A program made the translations under genes and the position numbers. From contig CM049314.1 in NCBI GenBank assembly GCA_026874595.1, positions 51,385,812-51,449,811 of the forward strand: 64,000 bases of DNA, read 5' to 3'. Below are positions 11,391 through 21,600 of the stretch, in pieces; within the stretch, counting starts at the first letter, position 1, and each line of letters opens with the position of its first letter. A model generated the notes under the pieces. The model was not told where the DNA came from. It ran no database searches and was given only the letters and a program-made list of their open reading frames with translations. This DNA comes from Sipunculus nudus (taxonomy: Eukaryota; Annelida; Sipuncula; Golfingiida; Sipunculidae).

Positions 11391-12274
11391 TTTGGAATTT
11401 TAAGCATTTTTTTCTCTATTTTTTAGACCTTTAAAGAAGCGGTCATCCGTTAACAAGGCACAAATTGTAACCACTGTACTTCTTACTTGACATCCTGGAA
11501 GGTCCATGAAAAGTCTGCCCATATCATCCAAGCTATGGGCCTTATATGTTTCCCCAAGAATAATTTAAAATATGATACCAAAGCAGGGCACATATCATAA
11601 CCATTGGACCTAGAATCTACTTACATGACATCCTGAGAGTTCCTAAAAAGTTCTCTTCAGAAACCTGAAGTTAGGTCTCTGTTAACTATATCCTCCAAGC
11701 TAACAGGCTCCCAAGTATTAAAAATTTGATACAAAAACTCCAGTATCTGAACAACTAATGCATTGATCACCATGATTCTTTTCATGCATATTCATCATGG
11801 AGTGTTTAATCATTTCCTGAAGACTAGTAGTGTCTCCTTGGACACCTGAAATGAGGTCTCTGTTACCCGTATTCTCCAAGCTATGGGGCTTATAGGCACC
11901 CCAAGAATGATTGAAAATTTGATACCAAAGCAGGGCTCAAATCATAACCATTGGGCCTAGAATCTTCTGACTGGAAATCCTGAGAGTTCCTCAGAAGTTC
12001 TTTTCAGAAACCTGAAATTAGAACACTGTGATCTATATTCTCCAAGTTACGGGGCATAATTTTCAGAAATAATGTGAAATACACACAAATTGCCAGATTT
12101 TTCAGGAATGGCTAAACGGATTGACATCAAGTTAGGTGTGCTTATGGGTCTTAATGAACTTAAGCTAATATTCATGAACGATGATGTAACCTACATTATC
12201 TTAATTAGTTGCCTGTGCAAGGACATTTTGTCAATATGTCAGTCAGCTGAGCGTCATGACCCATAGGTCACTTG
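11391..12274 (+). mobile_element. Hel-A variant, 3' half
   Basis: Internal phrases (GTTAACAAGGCACAAATTG, CTGAAATTAG, GATCACCATGATTC) match the Hel-A variant at 35099-42946. It ends CAGTCAGCTGAGCGTCATGA then the GACCCATAGGTC hairpin and CTTG at 12274. No 5' terminus is visible, so it is truncated or its start was deleted. Confidence 0.7.
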
Positions 12275-15200
12275 TTTTACGAGGGTCATCAGTTATACAT
12301 ACAATAACCCATAATTTCTCAGGAATAGTGGAAGCTAGCATCCCCCAATTTTATGCAAAAATCTGTCACATATCAAATGTTGTGTGATGGAGCTTTTTGT
12401 GGCCCCACCTGCATTTGTGATAAAACCTTTGAAAATCTTCTTTGAAATCATCCAGTCAGATTGTTCAATATAACACAGAAATGATTCCAGAGACAAGCTC
12501 TCTCAAGTTTGTTCAAATGGGCTGGATGAATTTTGGCCAAGTTACATTTAGCCAAGTAAGCATACTGACATAACAATCTCAGAAACTACAGGAGCTAGCA
12601 TCACTAAGTTTTGTGAAAAATTTTGTTCCCATGACTCATATTAAAATTGCAGTTTTTGTGGTGCCACCTACATTGACCTGTTTTTTACAGACAAAACCTC
12701 ATAATTTAGCCTCTGTCAGCTTAAAAATGTTTTATGATGAAACTGTCAAGCTGAATCGTTAAATTTTTCACAAGAATTATCCTAGGGTAGGGTTCTTTCA
12801 GTTGTATAAGAATAGATTGGGTAAGTTAATTAATTATCGGTAGAATCATAGAAAGCTGAAGTTGGTCTTGTGGCCATTAGTAAGCCTATTTCAAACTGAG
12901 GACTGCAGTGGTCTTCTTTTGAAAAACTGTTGTTAACTCAGTGCAGCCAGGTACAGGTCAAGAGTTCACTCAGTGCAGCCAGGTGCAGGTTAAGAGTTCA
13001 CACAGTGCAGAAGCTGCAGCTAGCAATTTGTTAGGTTCATCTATCTCACCTGAGCCTGGTCAGCCCAGTGCACCTGACTCAAGAGAAGTTTGATGTATTG
13101 GCCTGGTATTTTGACCTGTCCATCCATCTTTGATGGCTTTCTCGTACTCAAGACTGGTGGTGCCACGTACAATAATTTTTGCACAGTGTATGTCTGTGCT
13201 TATTATTCAGGAGGGATTTGATATATCTGCCTGAAATTGGGATTCTGTATACATTTCAGACAGCATTGATGTATGCAAGCAAGGTGGCACCACCTACAAT
13301 AATTTATCAGTGTATGCTTCTGCTTTTTCCTCAGGAGTGATTTGACATATCAGCCTGAATTTATACATGTCGATACATTTCGGATAGTTAGCTCAGCCGA
13401 CTATAAGTCATCTGAGCTATAGTTGTGGTCCGTTGTCCGTCCGTCTGTCTGTCCGTCCGTCCATCTGTCCGGATGTCCGTCCGTAAGACTGGCACGTTTT
13501 GACACCATTGGACCTACAAATCTGAAATTTGCCATACAGTTAGATGTCCCAAAAATCTCCTACCATGCCGAAAATTGGGTCAATAGGACTTTGTTCCTTC
13601 GAGATATAAAGGAAAAACCTCAATTTTTTATTAGAAATCTATTTTCACACTTCAGGACTGCCTTATATCAAAACCACTCATCTGGTTTCTTCATATTTTA
13701 TCATAAATATTCATCTTTATAGTTCCTATGTACATGCCAGAAATTAAGTCAGTATTATTTAATTTAAAAAAGTTATGGGTCCAAACATAATGGACTTTGT
13801 AAAAAAATCAGGAAAGATATTTGGTCACTTAAGACCAAAAGTGTTAAAGGTAGGGACTCTTTTTCAGTAATAAAACTTTAATTGATCAAAATTTAATTGT
13901 ATACCAAAAATAAGATCAAAATCTGATAATTTTTTTTTAAATATTGGCAAAAATATAAAATTGGTACCTTAAATTTTGCCCAAGTTTGACCAAGTAACGT
14001 TTTTTTCCTTTTAGTACTGTGGATTTAATTTTCACAGCATGTATTTGTTAGCATTTTGTCTGTTAACACCAAAAATTTGAAACCAGTTGATCAAAAACTG
14101 TAGATTTTATTCAAGTTTTCAAGCGCCATGTCACAACAAGTTTACATCAAGCTAGTGTTATGCAGTTTGCTAGAAGCTCAGCTCATGAGCTTCAGCTGTA
14201 AGTTCCTTAAATTTAGCATACAGTTAGATGTCTCCAAAATCCCCTACCATGCCAAGAATTTGATCACTAGGACTTAATTCCTTCGAAATATTAATGAAAA
14301 ACTTCATTTTTCCATTAAAACCCCATTGTTACACTGTAAGACTGCCTAATATCAAAACCACTGATCTGACTTTGATCATATATAATATACATATTTTTCT
14401 CTACATTTGCTATGCACATGCCAGAAATGATGTCAGTATTGCGTAACTTTTTTAAGTTATGGGCCCAAACATAATGCACTTTTTAAAAAATCAAGAAATA
14501 TATTTACTTCCTTAACAAGAGGATTGCAGAAGCTAGAGATTTTTTGTCAGGGATGTAACATTATTTATTCAAGATTCAATTGAATACCAAATATTAGTTC
14601 TGAATTTTTCAATTTTTTTAAGTTATTAGTATAAATATAAAATTAGTACCATAAATTTTGCCCAACTTTGACCATGGCACTTTGTTTCCTGAGAGCACTG
14701 TTGATATAATTTTCATATCATGTACACATAAGGATTTCATCTTTGTAGTTTAGAAAGCTGAAAGAAATTGGCCAAATATTGTAGCTTTTATTAATGTTTA
14801 TATGAGACCATGTCAGACCCAGGCTTAATCCAGCCCCTCTTCAGTCACCTGTATGTTGACCTTGTTGACCTTTCATCAAATTATGCACGCTTGACGCGAG
14901 GCATACACTGGGGCAGCCAGGCAGCTTATGGCCAGCCACAGTTGATCCAGGTGTCCAACCCAACTCATCCAATAGTTATTTTGAAAAACAACATAACAAT
15001 AAACAATAAATTAATAATTTTGTATTGGCTTTTTATAACAAATTAAAGAAAAATTAATAGAAAAGGAATTTGTTAGTTGATGAGTAACAGAAAATTAACT
15101 TGCAGTTACTGATGATGTAAGAATCTTGTATGGATGGATAGAATGTCAGTGTCGATGTTATTCCAAATAACACCATGCAGTCACCTATGGTATTTTTCAG

Positions 15201-16374
15201 TGAAATTTTAATGATAAAAAATAAATCATATTATTCATTACTAATCATTAGGGATCATATGAAGGAAATTAATGATAGACAAAGATGCAGTTTATAATAT
15301 TAATCTAAATTCCAACTGTGTCTAGTGTGTAGATTGATGTAAAAGTAGTCCAAAGTGAATATCTTACATTTATTTTTTTTAATATAAATAAAAGCCATAA
15401 AACCAGGTACTTATATATATGATCATTATTTAAATTTGTGAATTTTGTATATTCTGGATTCTCAACATTTTTGTTTGGCTAAAACTGAATAAATACTAGA
15501 CATGGTGCGAATGCTTTGCAAATGTATTTGAATGCGAATATGAATATGTACTGCATTAAAAAATTTTATTGCATAAGAATGGGAATTCAGGTAAAAATGA
15601 AAGTATTTGAATACCAGTGCAGGTACTTTCAAAATGTATTCATGAATGCATTCATGAATATATTCTATAATATTATTTCAATAATCATTTCAGTTATATT
15701 TTATTTTAAAAAATCAAATGATTTTCTTATTATTTTTTTTTAAATAAAAATTATATTGGCACAATATTTGTTATTAAATTTTAATAAATAGTTAAACTCT
15801 TTTATAATATGTGCTGCTTATAAGTTATATGGCCAAGTCAAAATCTGTGTGACAATAGCACTCCACATTTGTTAATAAAATAAATAAAATCAATCCTCTT
15901 CCCTGTCTCCAAAGATACTATCAAAATCATACATAAGCTAAACACCAACAACTCATAATAAAGCTTATATTTATTACCACACAAAACAAGCATGTGCCTC
16001 TTTCCCAAATCATATTTTTTATCATATATAACAGCTGACTGCCATGACCAATGGGTCCCTTGTTTTGTTTCATACAAGACTTGTGGCACCACCTACAATT
16101 CTTCATGCACTGTGCACAAAATGGAAGAGTAGTGTGAAGTATCTGTCTGATATTTTGCATGTCCATATATCTTTGATGGCTTTTTCGTACACAAGTCTGG
16201 TGGTGCCACCTACAATCATTTTTGTGTTGTAGTTGGTGCCTGACTCGGGTCAAAAATTTTCAGTGCTTGCATTGTACATATAAATGTCACACATACTTGA
16301 AAAGTATAGGTGCAGCATGGAAGCATTAAACGTGATGCCCATTGCCCAGGTTCACATTAGGCCTGTAGGCCATG
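12275..16374 (+). mobile_element. Hel-B element interrupted by Hel-A
   Basis: Hel-B body lies at 12275-13388 and resumes at 16063, ending with CCAGGTTCACATTAGG, the GGCCTGTAGGCC hairpin and ATG at 16374. The 5' terminus is missing. Rejoining 13388 to 16063 restores the Hel-B phrase around GGATAG-CTTTGT-ATACAAGAC seen at 62876-62898. The last 210 nt before the arrestin acceptor follow it. Confidence 0.75.
13389..16062 (+). mobile_element. Hel-A element nested in Hel-B (2.67 kb)
   Basis: It starts TTAGCTCAGCCGAC (13388) and ends CAGCTGACTGCCATGACC, then AATGGGTCCCTTG (16062). The body contains a second 5'-like segment at about 14176 (AAGCTCAGCTCATGAGC), so this subtype carries an internal duplication of its 5' region. 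The distal part (15000-16030) is AT-rich. Flanks rejoin between T residues without an obvious duplication. No intact ORF. Confidence 0.8.
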
Positions 16375-16591
16375 TTACAAAGGAAAACTATTATACAGTG
16401 TAAGAGATGATGTTGTTAAATTTATTTACATCTTCCAGGTTCAGCAGAACTGTCCTTATAGCTTACAGCATCTGATTGCCCCACAGGTGGCACTGTTACT
16501 GGAACTTCACTCTGTGTGTATGTGTGTGTGTGTGAACATTCTGTATTTATATGTGCATATTTAGATGTTCATTTTACTTTTTCTTTGGCAG
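16375..16591 (+). other. End of last arrestin intron with acceptor
   Basis: No repeat recognised except a short (TG)n run near 16514-16534. It ends in the pyrimidine tract ACTTTTTCTTTGGCAG, AG at 16590-16591. This acceptor is preceded by ordinary sequence, unlike the upstream exon's acceptor, which abuts the minisatellite. Confidence 0.75.
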
Positions 16592-16691
16592 TGCGGATGG
16601 TTACTATGCCAACCAAGATGATGACTTTATCTTTGAGGACTTTGCACGCTTGCGCCTCAAAGGTCATGAAGTGGATGACACTGAAGCCTGA
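16592..16691 (+). CDS. Beta-arrestin, last coding exon (AP2-binding C-tail and stop)
   Basis: The leading T completes a Ser codon with the AG of the previous exon. It encodes 32 further residues and TGA (16689-16691). It holds an acidic stretch (QDDDF) and FEDFARLRLKG (16632-16664). The F-x-x-F-x-x-x-R pattern in it is the AP2 beta-adaptin binding motif of beta-arrestins, and vertebrate forms read almost the same (FEDFARxRLKG). The tail then ends quickly (HEVDDTEA), shorter than the vertebrate beta-arrestin 1 tail. The clathrin box and the AP2 motif are thus on separate exons, 8.3 kb apart. Confidence 0.95.
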
Positions 16692-18171
16692 TCGTACATC
16701 TGCATGTGCTCATTACCATTCTTTATTGATATGCATTGTAACTTACTGTATGTGCTTCAGTAGTAACCATATATATAAAAAAATGTAATATTAGGGTACC
16801 AGTCAATGGACAGAGGGAGCCAATGAAGAAATTTTTAAGGAAATTGCCTATTTTTCATCAGATTCCCAGCTGTATTTTGATACATGGATTTGGATTGTTT
16901 CTAGCAGACTAACATCATTTGTCAGAGTTACACTGAGTTATTAGAATTCTCATAAATCAGATTGAAGTATGTGACCCAGAGCCAGATTATCATAATCCTG
17001 GTTAATATCTGGTGGCAAAGACACCTGGCTAGGATATTCTGTACACTCATCTTGAGTTTTTATGAACTCAAGTAAATGACATATGAAATATTGATAACAT
17101 TTGATAATGATGTTTTATTGTTATGTATGGTGGATAATATTTTATTAATGCATTTTGTAAAGAGGCCTTCATAAAGATGTGTTGTGTACAGACCCTTCCT
17201 TGCAGCTTGCTTGGGGTCACAAGTGATTTCTCCACCCTAACTGTCATGGTAGATGCAACATGCAAGGTATAATGTAAGAACTCATGAGCTGATTACTATA
17301 AGATCATCATAAATGGTCAGATTTCTTTGTATAAGGTGAGCATTTGGCATAAGGGAAGGTGATTAAGGTAAGGTCTTTATTTGCTGGGAGCAGTTTACTG
17401 ATAGGGACTGTGACTGTTTTAAGCCAAAGAGAAAGAAGAACTACAAAATGGTTGTATGTAATGAGTATGGTTGTATAATTTTAACCAGGTGGAATGAACA
17501 CTTAGTAGACAAAGTGATTGTGTAGACTGTTACATGTAAGTGTTACAGAGTGTCACACCCTTTCTGTATTATTCACAGGAACAGTTTTGAACACAAGTTG
17601 TATGCACATTGTCTGTCTTGTTATTTTGTTGTAGTGTCTTGTTCCATAGGTTTCTTAAAAAAAAGTTGTCTGTTTGCCCCAACTGAAAAAAAAATGATTA
17701 AGATTATTCAAGTCATAGTCATCATTTTCGTGGTAAGAGTATGTATTGATGTGAAGTCACTCTGGGATATCATTATTTATCTATCTGTCTATCTATCTTC
17801 TTCTTCATATAATACTAAAATTATTTTCCTGTCTGTTCGTTTGTTTGTCAATGACAGTGGGCCTGTTTTGCCTTCAGCATCAGTCAGATGACCTATTTAC
17901 AGAATTAACACCATTTTGGCCCTTTCACTTGCACACATTCAATTAACCTCACAATGAACTTTAGGTGACCTTAATAGCATATTCATTTATTGAATAATCA
18001 TGAGCAATACTTTTCAGTGTAGCCAATCAGGTCGCCAATATTACTGTAAGCCGTCAGTAGCCTTAAAATAACATAATTTGCATAATTTATGAGACCTGTC
18101 ACAAACATAACACGTGTAGTCTGTACCAGTACCTTACTCCTCAGTCGGCATGTTTTCCGGAATATATTTTT
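16692..18171 (+). other. Arrestin 3' UTR and downstream sequence
   Basis: Mostly non-repetitive AT-rich sequence after the stop codon, presumably 3' UTR at first. I see no AATAAA soon after the stop, so the polyadenylation site cannot be placed. No Hel-type termini, RNA gene or convincing ORF in this stretch. Confidence 0.5.
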
Positions 18172-18579
18172 TTATACAAAGGAGACAGTATAAATATTAC
18201 TAGGCCAAAGGTTGCAGGAGCCATTCCTCCAACTACCGAGTGAATGACAATGTCTTACCTGGCCAATAATTCGTATGAGATAAATAATCCAAAATCTAGC
18301 AAAACCGTTCACATTGATTGCGGTATAATCAACACTTGAAAACAGAGATAGAGCGTTTCCATCTGATGACGTCATCAATGGGACATCATACATGACGTCA
18401 AGATTGTGTTGTAAAGAGCTAATGCAACCATGGGCATGGAAAGCCTTCTGTGAAGGAGCGTTTTGGGGTCTCATTATCATTAATAGGCGAAAAGGGTGGC
18501 GCATAACGGCTGTGGTGGTGAGGTCAATTCCTGGCAGCATCACATCACAGGATTGATTGATAACCTTTATTTCCTCCAT
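18172..18579 (-). CDS. Unidentified minus-strand ORF, possible first exon
   Basis: The ORF begins MEEIKVINQSCDVMLPG at 18579; a stop (TAA) lies in frame about 39 nt upstream. Reading down, it contains ...NGFARFWIIYLIRIIGQ, and right after that the minus strand reads CAG/GTAAGA (about 18257-18265), a near-perfect splice donor. If used, the exon codes for about 107 residues. The sequence is less AT-rich than its surroundings and has none of the dispersed repeats. I do not recognise the protein. It could be an exon of an unknown gene, a domesticated fragment, or chance. Confidence 0.3.
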   Translation of the reverse strand: MEEIKVINQSCDVMLPGIDLTTTAVMRHPFRLLMIMRPQNAPSQKAFHAHGCISSLQHNLDVMYDVPLMTSSDGNALSLFSSVDYTAINVNGFARFWIIYLIRIIGQVRHCHSLGSWRNGSCNLWPSNIYTVSFV

Positions 18580-18836
18580 GACATGAAGATTAATACAATC
18601 AATGTGAAAGGTTGCAGGTTATATCAAAAAGTGATAAAAGGATTGAATATTAAATAATGATAATAATAACAGGTCTGGCTGAAATTAGAGCTCACATGAA
18701 ATCTAATCAATTATTGATTATACAAAATTATAACTTGTTGAGGCTCAAGGAGCAGATTGTCTTATTACATTCATACTTGAATATTGAAAATCTATACATA
18801 ATAATATATACCAGTATTCATCAGTCCAAGTTCCTT

Positions 18837-19440
18837 TCAAGGTTTTGCTAAATAGAATATTAAGAAATCATCATCATTTAAGTTAAATAGGAATGCTGAT
18901 ATTTGAACCTGCCAATTATTAATAATAAACTCCCATAATCGATCCTTTGGATCTTTAGTGTTGTCACAATATAATAGTGTATGTATAACAGGGCAAGAAT
19001 ACATAGAGCCACACAGAAAACAGTAAGTTGCTACAAGCACTGGCACACCTGATGGACAGAAATAGTTTTGAAATCCATTTAAATCATAACAAGGAACCTG
19101 GTATCTCATCTGCAGCTTCCCACATGACAGAAGGCCTGAAGCAGTCTGGATGTACATGATTGAAAAATGTATATTCTGAATCAGTGAAGGTACCCCGAAT
19201 GTAACCATCAAATTCAAAATTTACAATAGAATGGATTATCTGGTTCTTCCAGTCACTTTTACTTATAGTAGGCCCAGAGCCGTTGGAACCAATAATTACA
19301 TCTTAATAATCCAAAGAGTAGAACTCTGTATTATACAGATCTAGATTAGATCCTGATCTGTATTTTCCAGGATGTAATTTTCTTGTAAATAAATGAAACA
19401 TGATGATAAGCTTACATACACTGGTAACTGGATGCATCAG
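18837..19440 (-). pseudogene. Degraded LINE reverse-transcriptase C-terminal remnant
   Basis: A minus-strand ORF at 18837-19217 contains a cysteine/histidine arrangement (CFLCG, then CPVIHTLLYC) followed by RLWEFI. This fits the C-terminal zinc-binding region found after the reverse transcriptase of many non-LTR elements. Upstream minus-strand sequence (to about 19440) has matching fragments in another frame (SDWKNQIIHSIV), indicating frameshifts. The RT core itself is not visible, so the clade cannot be set. AAT-rich sequence at 18640-18836 may be its 3' end. Confidence 0.45.
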
Positions 19441-19489
19441 AATGTTCCCTTGCAAAGTCAGTTTAGCTTTTTAGCTCAGCTGACTATAA

Positions 19490-21600
19490 CCCTTAGCAAA
19501 ACGAAAAGTTTGCCGCTGCTTTGCTGCAACTGTGCTGCAAAGCAGCAGAAACCAAAATAGGCTGCAAGAAGAGTGTGCAGGAAGGCTGCAGCTAGCTGCA
19601 TGCTTCCCGCTGCCTGCCATAGGCTGCAGGAAAGTGTGCAGCAAATCTGAATTGTGTGCTGGAAGGTTGCAGCTAGCCGCAGTCCCATGGAGTATCCGAA
19701 TACTGTGTGCAGCAAGGCTGCGGGAGGGTTGCGGCTAGCCGCAGTCCTATAAAGTTGACTAAATACTGTGTGCAGGAAGGCTGCGGGAGGGTTGTGGTTA
19801 GCCGCAGCCTTTTTCAGTTTTATTTGCTCTACTTTTCTTGTCTTACCCTGCTCTGATTGGCTAAAATGATTTTGGAGGGAAAGGCAGCCATTTTTGCAAA
19901 ATTGGGAAAAGACAGTGCTTTGTTAGCTCTTGTAAAAATATGAAGATCTGTGCCAAATAGCTAAAGTAAGAGTAACATTCAACAGATCCAGCATGTTCAG
20001 AGGACTCATTGGATTAATTAGAACATACAATCACTTGATGGGAGGACAAAGAAAGGGTGTTATGTTACTACCACCAGTAAGTTTGAACTACATATTTGTA
20101 CCCCAAGGGCTGCCGCAGCAAGAATTGACAAGTGCTACCAAGCACTGATAAGAGTGATTTTTCATCAGTAATTCTGTCAGTTTTCCTTTGTTATTTAGTG
20201 CTTATACCTGTTAAGAAAATAAGATAATGTTATTATCATGCTTTCCCTTATCATATGACATATTTATCGAAAGATACAAGAAAAAAGATAAAAAAAAAAC
20301 CACCCACCCACACTAATTCCTAAAAAAAAAAGTGCAAAGAGAACCATATCTTTTTTTGGCCCTACTGGTATTTTGTGTATTTAAAATTTAAAAAGTGCTT
20401 AAGTTAAATTTATTTCATGCCAAGAGGATGTTTGGACCAAGTTCACCCGTCACCCGAAGGCGTCTCGGGACAGGCAACATGGGGGACCACCCAGAACGAA
20501 AGATCAACAAGTGACACAAACACTGAAAGAAGTTGTTACCTCTCATATATACAAAAAATTGTGTATGCATTATTCCCTTGTATGAATCTTGTAGCTTAAT
20601 GTTGCCCGAATATTAATATTATTTTTGGATCATTACCAGAAACTCACAGCGCTGACTGTACAACTTGTACTGCAGTGTAGTCTACACGCAAAGTGACAGA
20701 AGGAAACTAATATTTCTCATCATAAAGTTAATTGTATGTTCACAAAGTGATCATATCCCCATGTGGACATGTTTGATGAAGTACTGATGTGCCCTTTTTT
20801 TGTTTTATGTTTAAAAATGCTGATAAATTGCAGTTAAATGTCAGAAGTGGCAGCCGCTTGGCAGAGGATAATAGAAGTTTTCAATAAAATTTATATTGTA
20901 AACATATCTCATTTGCAAACATCATAAAATTTTTCTTATTTTTAATTGAAAGCAATATAAAAACATTGTATTTCTTGCCACAGCATCACTTAAATAAAAA
21001 TTAAGTACATATTAAAAGAAGGCTGCGGGAAGTGTGCAAGAAGGCTGCAGCAGTGTGAGAGATGGCTGCGGGAAGTGTGCAAGAAAGGCTGCGAGAAGTG
21101 TGCGAGAAGGCTGCGGGAAGTGTGCGGAAAGTATGCAAGAAGGCTGCGGGAAGTGTGAGAGGCTGGGGAAAGTGTGCAAGAAAGGCTGCGGGAAGTGTGC
21201 CAGAAGGCTGCGGGAAGTGTGCCAGAAGGCTGCGGGAAGTGTGAGAGGCTGCGGGAAGTGTGCAAGAAAGGCTGTGGGATGTGTGCCAGAAGGCTGCGGG
21301 AAGTGTGCGGGAAGTGTGAGAGGCTGCGGGAAGTGTGCGAGAAAGGCTGCGGGAAGTGTGCGAGAAGGCTGCGGGAAGTGTGCGAGAAGGCTGCAGGAAG
21401 TGTGCGGAAAGGCTGCAGGAAGGCTGCGGGAAAAGGGCTGCGGTAAAGCTGCTGGAAAAGGGCTGCGGGAACATAGGTTGCAGCAAGCCTGCAGCAAGGT
21501 TGCTGCAAACTAATTTGCATGGCAAATTGTGACCTTGCTGCAAGGTTGCTGCAGCAAGTTTGCAGCAACAGTGCGCGGCAAGCTCTATTTTTGCTAAGGG
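19490..21600. mobile_element. 2.1-kb TIR element with GC-rich tandem repeats
   Basis: Bounded by perfect 12-bp inverted repeats: CCCTTAGCAAAA (19490-19501) and TTTTGCTAAGGG (21589-21600). The host Hel-A site is interrupted between TATAA and AAGTC, with an apparent AA duplication. Both ends are rich in GGCTGC-containing repeats; the centre (19810-21010) is AT-rich without an intact transposase ORF. A short open stretch near 19991-20080 (MFRGLIGLI...) is not recognised. It is probably a non-autonomous DNA transposon; the superfamily is uncertain. Confidence 0.75.
21017..21470. repeat. GGCTGCGGGAAGTGTGC tandem repeat
   Basis: About 20 imperfect units of roughly 17-23 nt built on GGCTGCGGGAAGTGTGC with AGAA or AGAAA spacers. 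Related but less regular units occur near the other end of the same TIR element (19520-19810). It is stop-free in several frames on both strands, giving overlapping spurious ORFs rich in Ser/Leu/Pro or Gly/Lys/Cys. Confidence 0.93.

Noticed and set aside
18360-18400. TGACGTCA near 18367 and 52545 as cAMP-response elements
   Set aside because: Single octamer matches without promoter context; not enough to call a regulatory site.
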